A DNA stretch of 64,000 nucleotides. Source: Skermanella mucosa (GTDB lineage: Bacteria > Pseudomonadota > Alphaproteobacteria > Azospirillales > Azospirillaceae). Of this stretch, positions 8,560-21,579 are shown in pieces. Under the pieces are notes generated by a model, which saw only the letters and a program-made list of their open reading frames with translations, made no database searches and was not told where the DNA came from. Each line of letters begins with the position of its first letter. The stretch's first letter is position 1. The position numbers were made by a program, and so were the translations under genes. The stretch lies in the NCBI RefSeq assembly GCF_016765655.2, contig NZ_CP086107.1, positions 434,001 through 498,000 on the forward strand, read 5' to 3'.

Positions 8560-8782
8560 GGTAAACCCGGCGCGGTTCACGGGCCGCATGGTCCCGGCTC
8601 TGGGCCGTGACGATTTCCTGTTGGACAAGAGCCACAAGCCGCCTGCCCTGCGCCAGGGTCAGGCCCAGAGCCGCGATGTCGCCCAGATCACCCAGGTCAC
8701 CGGGTCGGTCGATCACCATCACGTCGACGCTTCGGCTCGACCCATCGGCCCCGGTCTCCACCAGGCGCAAAACCCACCTCAT
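8560..8782 (-). pseudogene. ISKra4-type transposase, N-terminal fragment
   Basis: The frame reads MRWVLRLVETGADGSSRSVD, then IALGLTLAQGRRLVALVQQEI and DHAAREP, where the IS3 element cuts it. This layout matches the N-terminus of ISKra4-like transposases and resembles the fragment at 48612-48933. The element's outer end appears to reach about 8963, since its GGCGGCGGG-rich terminus is repeated at about 16832-16863. The catalytic part is missing. Confidence 0.65.
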
Positions 8783-9111
8783 CCTTGATCCCCGACCAGC
8801 CAAAAACTTGGCCGATCATACCCTGCACGCCACCGCACCCCCAAACTCTCGGCAGTCCCGTGGCCGGCGTAAAAGGACTTGGTTGAGCTCGTCATGCCGG
8901 CCCCATAACCAACCCGAGCTGCCCAGGCAACCCGACCCGCCGCCAACTTGACGATACCATTCAGGACTATCTCTTGGAGGTCGGACATCAGCGGATACTC
9001 AAAGCAGCGATACCGTTCTAGGCGTCGGGATTCCTCACCTCCGCCTTCATAGAAACTTAACCGATTGAGCCTATGACTCACGTATTATGCTCAGGCAAAG
9101 AGGATAGGCCG
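8783..9111. other. ISKra4 terminal region and upstream region of the 9112 gene
   Basis: The left part (to about 8963) is the untranslated end of the ISKra4 remnant. The remainder contains no convincing frame and should carry the promoter of the small gene at 9112, with GAGGA about 13 bases before its ATG. Confidence 0.45.
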
Positions 9112-9297
9112 ATGAACCGCAATGTCCTGACCGACGCTATAAAATCGATTGACGAAGCTGCCGCTGGGCCTTGCTCCCTGGACCAGGCACGGCGGCTTGC
9201 TGTTATTCGTGCTCAGCTATGGCTGCTGGCGAGAGAGACCAGCAAGGAAGAGGGTTCGATCGCCGCTCCGTTCTTGATTAAGCTTGCAGCAGAGTGA
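9112..9297 (+). CDS. Small hypothetical protein (61 aa)
   Basis: MNRNVLTDAIKSIDEAAAGP... is helical with a hydrophobic heptad (ARRLAVIRAQLWLLARETSK). The ATG at 9112 is preferred to the in-frame 9073 because GAGGATAGG lies before it. No domain is recognised. It is likely native accessory DNA between IS fragments. Confidence 0.5.
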   Translation: MNRNVLTDAIKSIDEAAAGPCSLDQARRLAVIRAQLWLLARETSKEEGSIAAPFLIKLAAE

Positions 9298-9443
9298 GAG
9301 GATGTTGAGGGGTTCTGTTGCAGCTTTTCGCGGGGCAGCGGATTGGATAGAAGGGCGTGCTTTGGGGCGAGGGAAGCGACCAAAGCATGCTGCTCTGCTG
9401 CAGGGAGGCAGTAGAGCAGAGTGCTGCTTCAGTTCCTTGTTCT
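9298..9443. other. 3' untranslated end of a diverged IS5-family element
   Basis: It lies downstream (minus strand) of the transposase remnant at 9444. It contains a local inverted repeat (CTGCTCTGCTGC with GCAGTAGAGCAG). No gene is seen. Confidence 0.35.
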
Positions 9444-9689
9444 TCAGGCGGCGCGGAAGGACTCCGGGCGTCCGAGGTCGAGCATGCGGTTGAGGATGCT
9501 GGCGGCAATGCGGATTTCGGTCTCCTGGGCCTGGCGGCCATGGGAGCGCAAGGTATCCCCGATGATCCGCTTGTATCGGCTCATCGCGCCCTCGGCCCCG
9601 GCCCTCGCGTTGTAGCCCGAGGTTTGCTGCCAAGCCATCCGGCCCTGCTCGGCAATGACTTGGATATGGCGGTCGCGCTGGGTCGGATT
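9444..9689 (-). pseudogene. IS5-family (IS903-like) transposase, C-terminal fragment
   Basis: The minus-strand frame reads PTQRDRHIQVIAEQGRMAWQ, then AEGAMSRYKRIIGDTLRSH and ILNRMLDLGRPESFRAA. It aligns with the C-terminus of the intact copies at 13273 and 54623 but is clearly diverged. The N-terminal two-thirds are missing: at 9690 the end of a different IS5 element abuts directly. Confidence 0.8.
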
Positions 9690-9708
9690 GAGAGTCTGTT
9701 TGTAGGTG

Positions 9709-10024
9709 TCAGGCGCCGATTTCCTGGGGCGCAAGGCGGACGAGGCGGCGGGAGAGGATCGAAATGAAGGCGATCTCGATGAAAGCGACGAGGTGAGCCT
9801 CTGTCCGCTCGAAGATGGTGTTCAACCGACGGTAGCGGCTGACCCACCCCAGCGAGCGCTCGACGACCCACCGAATACCCTCCGGAATGAAGGTTCCGCC
9901 GTGGCCGCCGGCGCTGGGTTGGATGGTGATGCCGAGCGCCCCGCCGGTCTTGGACAGCCGCTCGCCCCGATAGCTGAGATCGCCCAGGGCGGTCCCCTTG
10001 AAGCCGCGGCCGGCAAGCTGGTGC
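9709..10024 (-). pseudogene. IS5-family transposase, C-terminal half
   Basis: Encodes HQLAGRGFKGTALGDLSYRG through SILSRRLVRLAPQEIGA, matching the C-terminal third of the intact 287-aa transposase at 16998-17861 over its whole length. The frame runs on into IS21 sequence, giving a meaningless N-terminal extension. Confidence 0.9.
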
Positions 10025-10118
10025 TGTAGCGCGACAATCTGGATGGAGAGAGCGGCGATCAGGATAAGAATGCCTAAGGTCGCGGCGTCAGGATGATTGA
10101 CGCTGATCGGGCTGGATT

Positions 10119-12463
<2,345 letters not shown>

Positions 12464-12648
12464 TCATTGGCGTGAAGATCCTCGATCCTGGCCGCATTCA
12501 CCGCTTCCGTCAGCGACGTCCTTTTCCAGGAAAGGATGTCGGTGTCGCGGTCGTGACTACGGTCAGGCTACGCCCGCCCTCCGTCACGACCGCGACATTC
12601 CATTCCGACCCTGATTGACGCTCTTCCTATCCTGATTGTCGGGCCATA

Positions 12649-13202
12649 TGGTGCAGCACCGGGACGATGCCCTTGCCATCATGCCTATTGGCCGGCGAGA
12701 CGTTGATCGCCAGCGGGAAGCCATATTTATCGACCGCGAGATGGATCTTGATGCCCTTGATCTTCTTGCCGCCGTCGAAACCGCGCCCAAAGCAAGTCGG
12801 CGCCGAATGACAGGACCGGCTGTCGATGATGACGGCGCTGGGTACGGGTTTGTCGCCGCAAGCCTGCCGCCAAGCCAGGGTCAGGCGGTTGAGCAGGCGC
12901 CGCCACAGGCCGAGCCGGGTCCAGCGGGCGAACAGGGTGTAGAGCGTACCGAACGGGATATCGCAGAGCTGGCCGATGGCGCGCCACTGCATGCCGCAGA
13001 AGCAGACGCACCAGATCGCCATGATCGCCTTGCGCAGCGCCGCTCCGGACAGAGCTGCCGTCGGCCCGGAGCGGGTCGACCGGGTACCGTCCACCGCCAT
13101 GGCGGCGAGTTCCGCCAGCACCTCGTCCACGAAGGCGTCCACGTCGGCAAAGGCGTCCCAGGAGGCCGGAGACGTCTTGGCGGTTTTGACGGCGGTGCCC
13201 AT
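12649..13202 (-). pseudogene. IS5-family transposase, N-terminal half
   Basis: The start MGTAVKTAKTSPASWDAFAD at 13202 runs to NVSPANRHDGKGIVPVLH, where IS21 has inserted. The catalytic Asp of VIIDSRSCHSAPTC is present. It is equivalent to the first two-thirds of the intact gene at 16998. Confidence 0.9.
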
Positions 13203-13216
13203 ATAATGCTGGTCCG

Positions 13217-14328
13217 GTGGCTCTGGTGCATGGATGCCGACGAGCACAGATTTCTCCCTGGTTCGTTGACCATCAGGCAGCGTGGACGGAGTTCGGGCGT
13301 CCGAGGTCGAACATGCGGTTAAGAACGTTGATGGCGATCCTGGTTTCGACCTCCTGGGCCGGCCGGGTATGGGAGCGCAAGGTGTCGCCGATGATGCGCT
13401 TGTATCGACTCATCGTTCCCTCCACCCCGGCCCTCGCATTGTAGCCCGAGGTTTTTTGCCAGCCCATCCGGCCCTGCTCGGCAATGGCCTGGATATGGCA
13501 GTCGCGCTGGGTCGGGTCGGTCTCGGCCGCAGGGCTGGGCACAGCCGTCACACGCGGCGGCACGACCACCGCGGCCTCCGGAGAGTGCCCGGCAACGGTA
13601 GCGTAGACATTGTCCTGGTCGTAGGCGCCGTCGGCAATGACGGCCGCGACCGGTCCCTCGACCTGATCGAGCAAGGGGCCGAGTTCGGCGGCATCGTCGA
13701 CCTCCTTGCCGGTCAGGGTCGAGGCGACGATCGTGCCGGTCTTCGCATCCATAGCAAGGTGCAGCTTGCGCCAGGCCCGGCGGCGCTGGGTTCCATGCTT
13801 CTCGACCAGCCACTCGCCCGGCCCGCTGAGCTTCACCCCGGTACTGTCGACCAGCAGGTGCAGCGGACCGCTCGCCGCCCGGGGCTGAGGAGCCACCGCC
13901 AAGGCCCCGGCCCGCCGGCTCAACGTCGAATGGTCCGGTACCGGCAGGTCCAGCCCCATCAGCCCGAGCAGCGAGCCGACCAGCCCTTCGGTCTGCCGCA
14001 ACGGCTGGCGGAACACCGCTCTCAGGATCAGCGCTGTCTCGATCGCAAGGTCCGAGTAGCGCGCCTGGCCGCCCGGCGTGGTTCGCGGCGCCGCCCGCCA
14101 CGCCTCGATGGCCTCCGCGGTGAACCAGATTGTCAGCGAACCGCGCTGCCGCAGCTCGGCCTCGTAGTCTCGCCAATTCTTCACCTTGTAGCGGGTCTTC
14201 GGAATCCGGTGGCGACGGGCGGCATTGTACTTGTGCGGCATGGTCAGGCGGGGCGATCAGCAAGGGGTCCGCCTTCTATCCGACGACATCTGCCCGGGCA
14301 ACCGCGGCATCCCTGCACCAAAGCACCT
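13217..14328 (-). mobile_element. IS5-family (IS903-like) element, copy a
   Basis: The ends GTGGCTCTGGTGCATGGATG (left) and, inverted, GGTGCTTTGGTGCAGGGATG (right) form an imperfect repeat of about 20 bp. They bracket one intact transposase gene. It has inserted between the 5' end of the other IS5 type and an IS66 remnant, truncating both. Two near-identical copies lie at 53596-55647. Confidence 0.88.
13273..14241 (-). CDS. IS5-family (IS903-like) transposase, intact
   Basis: 322 residues starting MPHKYNAARRHRIPKTRYKV. DUF4372/DDE-type layout: N-terminal RQTEGLVGSLLGLMGLDLP and VPDHSTLSRRAG, catalytic Asp in HLLVDSTGVKL, Asp in AVIADGAYDQDNVY, and Glu in ARAGVEGTMSRYKRIIG. It is full length and undamaged. 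It differs from the copy at 54623 in only a few residues (for example VHAA against VRAA at the end). Confidence 0.93.
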   Translation of the reverse strand: MPHKYNAARRHRIPKTRYKVKNWRDYEAELRQRGSLTIWFTAEAIEAWRAAPRTTPGGQARYSDLAIETALILRAVFRQPLRQTEGLVGSLLGLMGLDLPVPDHSTLSRRAGALAVAPQPRAASGPLHLLVDSTGVKLSGPGEWLVEKHGTQRRRAWRKLHLAMDAKTGTIVASTLTGKEVDDAAELGPLLDQVEGPVAAVIADGAYDQDNVYATVAGHSPEAAVVVPPRVTAVPSPAAETDPTQRDCHIQAIAEQGRMGWQKTSGYNARAGVEGTMSRYKRIIGDTLRSHTRPAQEVETRIAINVLNRMFDLGRPNSVHAA

Positions 14329-14431
14329 TCAGCGCCTCGGCCACCAGCGCGACCAGGCCGTGGACCCCTTTGCGGAAATCGATCGGCTGCGTGGCGAGCA
14401 CGACCTTGAGGTCGGGACGCGGCGTGATCAT
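14329..14431 (-). pseudogene. IS66 TnpB, N-terminal fragment
   Basis: The ATG at 14431 overlaps the tnpA stop. The frame reads MITPRPDLKVVLATQPIDFR and KGVHGLVALVAEALKV, the canonical start of TnpB (IS66 Orf2), and is cut at 14328 by the IS5 element. Confidence 0.88.
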
Positions 14432-14877
14432 CCCCGCCCTCGGGCGGCCGCGACGACTGCCGCCGCGAGGCCGGGATCGACGGCGCCGTGGAACACCAGC
14501 CGCCCGCTGCGCAGATCCATCTCGATCCGGCCCGGCGCCGTCTCCCGGGGCGCCGGACGCCGGTCCCGCGGGGGAGCGGGCGCAGGCTCCTCGACCACGG
14601 TGACCGGGACGAACAGCGGCGTCTGCGCCGGGGTCGCTTCCGGGACGGCACCTGCCTCTCGGCGCCAGACCGTGAGCAGGCCGCGGTTCACCTCGTTCCG
14701 CCGCGCGACCTCGGAGATGTTGGCGCCCGGTACCGCGCTCTCCGCCACGATGCGCGCCTTCTCCTGTGCCGTCCACACGCGCCGTTGACGCCGTCCCGTG
14801 ATCACCTCGACCCGCCGATACGGCCTGTCTTCATCCATGGCTTCAAGCCTGGGATGAAGCCTGACGCCATCCTCCAT
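14428..14877 (-). CDS. IS66-family TnpA (Orf1)
   Basis: 149 residues. The helix-turn-helix region VWTAQEKARIVAESAVPGAN...VARRNEVNRGLLTVWRREAG (about 34-72) is the IS66/IS3 OrfA-like DNA-binding domain, followed by a Pro-rich linker and the conserved tail RIEMDLRSGRLVFHGAVDPG. The start at 14877 is the longest; 14838 (MDEDRPYRR) is also possible. Confidence 0.85.
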   Translation of the reverse strand: MEDGVRLHPRLEAMDEDRPYRRVEVITGRRQRRVWTAQEKARIVAESAVPGANISEVARRNEVNRGLLTVWRREAGAVPEATPAQTPLFVPVTVVEEPAPAPPRDRRPAPRETAPGRIEMDLRSGRLVFHGAVDPGLAAAVVAAARGRG

Positions 14878-14961
14878 CGCCCCCTCCGTGCCCCGTGAAC
14901 CCGCGCGTAATCTCGCTCACAGACCCGGTTCCGGGAAGAAGGGTGCTCTCGCATCGCTTAC

Positions 14962-15164
14962 TGTCGAACTGCTGAGCCAGTTCGGCCAACGTCTTCTCGC
15001 CCTTGACGGCAGCCAAAGCCACCTTCGCCTTGAAAGCCGGTGTGTGGTTCCGGCGCGGTCGTCTGGTCATCGTTTCTCCTGTGCGGCACGCATATTGGCC
15101 GCTTTCAGGCAGAAACTCCACTTATCCCGATGTTCAGATTTCCCGAGCCAGCTCTCTTCTATCC
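14962..15164 (-). pseudogene. IS3-family orfA fragment and IS end
   Basis: Nearly identical to 5190-5393: the same upstream sequence and the same MTRRPRRNHTPAFKAKVALA start. The frame stops matching after LAELAQQFD, where IS66 has inserted. Similarity at the other side ends after GAGCCAGCTCT, which fixes the IS3 end. Confidence 0.88.
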
Positions 15165-15217
15165 GCCATCATCTCCGAGGGCAACCGCGGCATCTGTGCA
15201 CCAATCCACCCGGCGCG
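15165..15217. repeat. Solo end of an IS5/IS903-like element
   Basis: The run TTCTATCC...GGGCAACCGCGGCATC...TGCACCAA resembles the right end of the IS5 copies (TTCTATCCGACGACATC...GGCATCCCTGCACCAA). No transposase is attached, so it is a relic. Confidence 0.5.
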
Positions 15218-15271
15218 GTTCAGTCGCCAGCTTCCTGGCTAAGGTTCGCTTGGCCTAAAGGCCGAATCGGT

Positions 15272-15298
15272 CCCCATGCTTCGGGCGAAAGCATGGGG
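15272..15298. terminator. Strong hairpin downstream of the DUF4214 gene
   Basis: CCCCATGCTT (15272-15281) pairs perfectly with AAGCATGGGG (15289-15298) around a 7-base loop; flanking bases extend the stem imperfectly. A second small hairpin (GGCCTAAAGGCC, near 15253) follows in the gene's direction. There is no T-run, so terminator function is probable rather than certain. Confidence 0.6.
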
Positions 15299-15342
15299 AT
15301 CGATCAGACCATGGGTCATTCACCTCTGCAGTGGACGGGTGA

Positions 15343-16623
15343 TCACAACCACAGGTAATCGGTCTGAGCAACAAACTCGGCGGATTTCGAGAACTCAGCC
15401 AGTGCATCCGCTCTTGTCATGCCATGGTCAAGAGCGTTCTTCCACATCGCGAAACCTCCCTCGTCTGGCGCGCGGTGAAGAACATTCTTGTACAGCAGTC
15501 TGACATAATCGTCGTTGCCGGGATTGCCATACAGATTTCGAAATTCAGCAGACTCAACGAAGCCGCCTGCGATATCGTTCAGGGTGTGTCCTGCGTTGAG
15601 ATGGTTCACCCATGCATTAGAGCCATTGGCATCAGGCATACGGTTGAGAGCAGCCAGATACAAGCGTCCAACTTGAGGCTCAAGCACATCGTCTTTGTAT
15701 TTGTTGACGTTTTCATTCGACTCGGAAAATCCAATCAGGGCTTCCGCACGACTGTTGCCGGCCGCCAGGTACTGCATCCAGCCGTTGTGGCCAGCAGAAT
15801 CGGGTGCACGATCTAGGACATTGGCGTAGAGCTGGGTGACGAAGGCAGCTTCCGAAAGGTTCTTTCCATAGCGGCCTCCGAATTCGTCGGATGCCACAAA
15901 CCCGTTGGCAATCTGTTCCAGGGACATTCCGCTCTTGGACACACGCACCCAGTGATTGAGGCCCTCATCGTCCGGAAGCCGGTCCAGAGCGGCAAGGTAC
16001 AGCCTCGAAATCGAGTGGATCTGGGCCGCGGTCGTGGAGCTTGCAACGTCGGCAAGCGTATAGGTACCATCGGTGAACTGGACGCGTTCGATATTATGGG
16101 CTTTTATCTCACCCTGGCGACCAGTGTTGTCGATGATATAGGTCGTGCCATCCTTGATGTGCGTGAAGTAGTCCCCTCTCCTCCCTGTGAGGCCTATTGT
16201 ATCTATGCCAAGTCCTCCATCGACGGTGTCTCCGCCGCCGTTCGGATAGATAATGTCGTTCCCGTCATATCCGATCAGGATATCGTAGTAATCACTCCCA
16301 CGTATCTCATCATTACCGGTAAACTGGCTCTGGAAGTGAGAAAAGTTGAGAGCATTTACATCGTTAGTGTTGGCTGTCAGAGAGATTCCGGAAATAGTTA
16401 AAACATTTGTCCCATTAGTTTCTGAGATTTTGATCTGGTTCAGCGTGACCCGGGAGGCAGCTTGGTTATATAAGCCCCATATTTCGACATATTGGGAATA
16501 GGAATTGACCCACTTTGCGTAGGTGTTGCTGTCGTAAATGATGTATGACACGAGAAAGGGATTGTACGATCCTCCGCCGGAGCCATCCATGGTCAGTGGG
16601 AGATTCGAGTTCAGATAAGCCAT
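15343..16623 (-). CDS. DUF4214-repeat, RTX-like secreted protein
   Basis: 426 residues with no N-terminal signal peptide. The N-terminal third is Asn/Ser/Gly-rich. A hemolysin-type calcium-binding segment follows (GNDEIRGSDYYDILIGYDGN, then GGGDTVDGGLGIDTIGL, about 105-145), then three DUF4214-type units, each with a RLYLAALDRLPDDEGLNHW-like motif (YANVLDRAPDSAGHNGW, RLYLAALNRMPDANGSNAW, YKNVLHRAPDEGGFAMW; about 205-415). The hydrophobic tail FVAQTDYLWL suits a type I secretion signal. Such proteins are exported by ABC/MFP/TolC systems, none of which is in the window. AGGAGC precedes the ATG. It is lower in GC than its neighbours and surrounded by IS debris, so likely acquired. Confidence 0.85.
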   Translation of the reverse strand: MAYLNSNLPLTMDGSGGGSYNPFLVSYIIYDSNTYAKWVNSYSQYVEIWGLYNQAASRVTLNQIKISETNGTNVLTISGISLTANTNDVNALNFSHFQSQFTGNDEIRGSDYYDILIGYDGNDIIYPNGGGDTVDGGLGIDTIGLTGRRGDYFTHIKDGTTYIIDNTGRQGEIKAHNIERVQFTDGTYTLADVASSTTAAQIHSISRLYLAALDRLPDDEGLNHWVRVSKSGMSLEQIANGFVASDEFGGRYGKNLSEAAFVTQLYANVLDRAPDSAGHNGWMQYLAAGNSRAEALIGFSESNENVNKYKDDVLEPQVGRLYLAALNRMPDANGSNAWVNHLNAGHTLNDIAGGFVESAEFRNLYGNPGNDDYVRLLYKNVLHRAPDEGGFAMWKNALDHGMTRADALAEFSKSAEFVAQTDYLWL

Positions 16624-16863
16624 GACATATGCTCCTGGAAAACTTTCTTCCGTTCGTGCTGCTTCGATGTTGCGCGCAGAGGAATTATGAATAGAAAGTT
16701 ACTCGCAAGAAACATATAAGTCGTCGGGATTTGTGCGAAATTAGTCGTACTCAGGGCCTTCTCGTTTTGGCCGACGGCGTCCATTCCGCCTATGAGAAAA
16801 TGCTTGTGAAGCCGACTGCATCTTCAGAGGGTACCGTCAAGTTGGCGGCGGGCTGGGTTGTCT
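16624..16863. other. Upstream region of the DUF4214 gene plus a solo ISKra4-type end
   Basis: The AT-rich left part should hold the DUF4214 gene's promoter. At about 16832-16863 the sequence GTcAAGTTGGCGGCGGG repeats the terminus of the ISKra4 remnant at about 8930-8963. No gene is seen. Confidence 0.5.
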
Positions 16864-17880
16864 GAGAACCTGTTCGCAGACAAGACGTACCCGCCAGTGC
16901 TGACTGGGATGCTACTTTGAGATGAATGGGTGCTGCGCACAGGAAGCTGATGGACTACGTCTGCGGTGGTCGTCAACAGCCACCGGACCAGCATTATATG
17001 GGCACCGCCGTCAAAACCGCCAAGACGTCTCCGGCCTCCTGGGACGCCTTTGCCGACGTGGACGCCTTCGTGGACGAGGTGCTGGCGGAACTCGCCGCCA
17101 TGGCGGTGGACGGTACCCGGTCGACCCGCTCCGGGCCGACGGCAGCTCTGTCCGGAGCGGCGCTGCGCAAGGCGATCATGGCGATCTGGTGCGTCTGCTT
17201 CTGCGGCATGCAGTGGCGCGCCATCGGCCAGCTCTGCGATATCCCGTTCGGTACGCTCTACACCCTGTTCGCCCGCTGGACCCGGCTCGGCCTGTGGCGG
17301 CGCCTGCTCAACCGCCTGACCCTGGCTTGGCGGCAGGCTTGCGGCGACAAACCCGTACCCAGCGCCGTCATCATCGACAGCCGGTCCTGTCATTCGGCGC
17401 CGACTTGCTTTGGGCGCGGTTTCGACGGCGGCAAGAAGATCAAGGGCATCAAGATCCATCTCGCGGTCGATAAATATGGCTTCCCGCTGGCGATCAACGT
17501 CTCGCCGGCCAATAGGCATGATGGCAAGGGCATCGTCCCGGTGCTGCACCAGCTTGCCGGCCGCGGCTTCAAGGGGACCGCCCTGGGCGATCTCAGCTAT
17601 CGGGGCGAGCGGCTGTCCAAGACCGGCGGGGCGCTCGGCATCACCATCCAACCCAGCGCCGGCGGCCACGGCGGAACCTTCATTCCGGAGGGTATTCGGT
17701 GGGTCGTCGAGCGCTCGCTGGGGTGGGTCAGCCGCTACCGTCGGTTGAACACCATCTTCGAGCGGACAGAGGCTCACCTCGTCGCTTTCATCGAGATCGC
17801 CTTCATTTCGATCCTCTCCCGCCGCCTCGTCCGCCTTGCGCCCCAGGAAATCGGCGCCTGACACCTACAAACAGACTCTC
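16864..17880 (+). mobile_element. IS5-family element (second group), intact copy
   Basis: The left end GAGAACCTGTTCGCAG (16864) and the inverted right end GAGAGTCTGTTTGTAG (17880) match at most positions. One complete transposase lies between. Length 1017 bp. No clear target duplication. It abuts an ISKra4 end on the left and a cut gene on the right. Confidence 0.8.
16998..17861 (+). CDS. IS5-family transposase, intact
   Basis: 287 residues from MGTAVKTAKTSPASWDAFAD to RLAPQEIGA. DUF4096-like N-terminal domain (LCDIPFGTLYTLFARWTRLG), catalytic Asp in SAVIIDSRSCHS, central IKIHLAVDKYGFPLAI, then RGERLSKTGGALGI and the C-terminal Glu in IRWVVERSLGWVSRYRRLN. An upstream in-frame start (16926) exists but the interrupted copy supports 16998. 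Confidence 0.92.
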   Translation: MGTAVKTAKTSPASWDAFADVDAFVDEVLAELAAMAVDGTRSTRSGPTAALSGAALRKAIMAIWCVCFCGMQWRAIGQLCDIPFGTLYTLFARWTRLGLWRRLLNRLTLAWRQACGDKPVPSAVIIDSRSCHSAPTCFGRGFDGGKKIKGIKIHLAVDKYGFPLAINVSPANRHDGKGIVPVLHQLAGRGFKGTALGDLSYRGERLSKTGGALGITIQPSAGGHGGTFIPEGIRWVVERSLGWVSRYRRLNTIFERTEAHLVAFIEIAFISILSRRLVRLAPQEIGA

Positions 17881-18045
17881 AGGAGAGCCGTCAGAGCTAC
17901 TTTCCGGAGTGCCCGCAGGCGGAAGTTCCGGAATTTCATCGGGCAGATCCTCCGGCACCTCATCAGGTGCGTTGTCGAGTGCCTGTCTCCGCGCAGAAAC
18001 GACAATCACTCTATTCTCCTTCGCCAAACATCGGAGTGCGACCAA
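17881..18045 (-). pseudogene. Possible 5' fragment of an unknown gene cut by IS5
   Basis: A minus-strand frame from a TTG at 18045 reads VALRCLAKENRVIVVSARRQ, then a Pro/Glu/Asp-rich stretch (DEVPEDLPDEIPELPPAG) that ends at the IS border. The acidic composition and position just downstream of dctD make a gene fragment possible, but there is no homology evidence. 18046-18114 shows nothing. Confidence 0.3.
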
Positions 18046-18114
18046 GCTCCGCCCGAGACTGCTTTATATCGGAAGACGTCAGTCATCTGGCACTTCGCTG
18101 GAAGGTGAAGTTCA

Positions 18115-19479
<1,365 letters not shown>

Positions 19480-21579
19480 GGCTTCGCTCCTTCGCTCTCG
19501 GCTGTGGCGGATGAATCGGCTGCGGGCAGGTCGATGATGAACTGAGCACCGCCACCGGGAACATTCCCGGCCTTCAGCGTACCGCCGAACTCGCTGACAA
19601 TGGCGGCCGAGATGACCAGCCCCAGGCCAAGTCCCTTACCGGCCTCTTTCGTGGTGAAGAAAGGTTCGAACAGGTGCGGGAGTGCCGCCTCGGAAATGCC
19701 GGTACCCGTATCGCAGACGCGAATCAGGACACGACCGTCCTGTCCAGTGATGGCGACGGCCAAGCGACGTTCCGAGACACCCGCCATCGCATCGATCGCA
19801 TTTCTGAACAGATTGACCAGAACCTGCTCCAGGCGATGAGGGTCGGCCATGACCTTCAGATCCTCCGGCACTTCCGACAGGTCCACCTCGACACCGTACC
19901 TGTGAAGCTGCTCGTTCAGCAGGAACAAGGCGTTGCCGATACAGCGGTGGAGCGGAACGGCGTCGGCGGGCGCCGGCGATTTGTGCGCGAATGTACGGAG
20001 CTGGCCGGTGATCCGACCCATGCGGTCGATCATTTCAACCATCAGCGCCAAGTTGTCCTCGACCTGAACCGGTTGGGCGCGCTGGAGGAAAACAGCGATA
20101 TTGGAAACTAGCAGGCGCAGTGTCGCCAGGGGCTGGTTGAGTTCGTGGGTGATGCCGGCGGCCATCTGGCCGAGCACCGCCAGCTTGCCGGCCTGGACCA
20201 GTTTCCCCTGGGCTTCGCGCAGGTCCCGTTCGGCTCGCCGTCGCTCCTCAATCTGCTGCAGAAGCCGAGTGTTGGTGCTGCGCAGATCCGCGGTGCGGGT
20301 CTCGACCCGGCGTTCGAGAAGGTCGTGGGCGCGCTGCAGATCCTTCCTGGCCGCGAGCTTCTGGCGCAAGGCATGCTGCCGCTGACGAAGATAAAGAGCC
20401 AGCAGCACGGCACAGCCATAGCCGAGCCCGGCCAGGGTGCTGGTCGTGCCCGCGGTTGCCCGAACCCGCTTCAGATCGGACAACATCGTGATGCGCCAGC
20501 CGGTTCCGGGCACATCCTTGCTCAGAGCCAGGAATTCGGGTGAACCAGGCGTCCCGTCGTCCAACGCGACAATCCGTGTGCCGCCAGCCAGTTCCCGTCG
20601 CTCCACGAAACGGATCGGCTCCAGCGCGACGCGGTCGTACTGGCGCGCAGCTTCCAGCTGGGCCAGCGTTTCGGCCGGCAGAGTGCCGGTTATCTTGAAC
20701 TTCCACTCCACCACTGAAGCCAGGATGATGACGCCATTGCCGTCCGTCACGAAGACACGCTCCTGGTCGGGCGCCCAGGTCGATTCGAGCCGGTCGAGGC
20801 TGATCTTGACGGCCGCCACGCCAAGCAGTTGACCGTTGGACCGGATGGCATGGGCAAAGTAATATCCGGGTTCACCGCTGGTCGTGCCGATGCCGTAAAA
20901 GCGACCGCTGCCGTAGAGCCGTGCATCGTGAAAATAGGGGCGATAGGACAGATCCATCCCGACGAAGCTGGCCGGCTCATTCCAGTTGCTGGCCGCTACG
21001 GTGCGTCCCCTCGCGTCAAGAATATAGATGGCACTTGACTGGGCACGCAAGTTGAGCTGCTCCAGGTGGTGGTTCACCCCGGCGATAAGAGTCGTTTCAT
21101 CCGGTCGGCGCAACAGGGCAATCACGGCTTCATTGAGCGGTAGAATAGTCGGCAGATAATCATACTTGCCGAGTTCGCCCTCCAGGGTGGTGGAATACAA
21201 GTTGAGACGATGGGCCATCTGCTGGCGCAATCCATCGATCGCGGTCCATTCGGCCCATCGATAGGCGAGGCCTAGTGTTAGGAAAAAGAGAGCAAGAGCC
21301 GCGATCAGAACGTGCAGACGCGAGACCGCAGATCTTATCGGCGGTCTTCTTCGCCCGGACACTCCCGCCTCCGAGGAAGATCCGGGATCGGCAGCATTGT
21401 GTTTGCGCGCATCCATCATAGCCGTCGTTTGCCTGTCCAACTCAACATAGCGTCCCACAGAGTATGCGGTAACTCGCGGCAAAGTACTGATGCTGCTCCG
21501 CCCACATGGCGCCGCGCAAAGAGCTTGGCCGACATGCTCCCGGGAAGAGCGCCTCTCCCTGAAACAAATAAGCGCTTCT

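Larger units (their letters stand above)
14329..14961 (-). mobile_element. IS66-family remnant
   Basis: It contains tnpA and the start of tnpB. The outer end, read from the minus strand, begins GTAAGCGATGCGAG at 14961, the IS66-typical GTAAGCG terminus. It is inserted in the orfA of an IS3 element, whose fragment continues at 14962. The other side is cut by IS5 copy a, so the large tnpC gene is missing. Confidence 0.85.
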
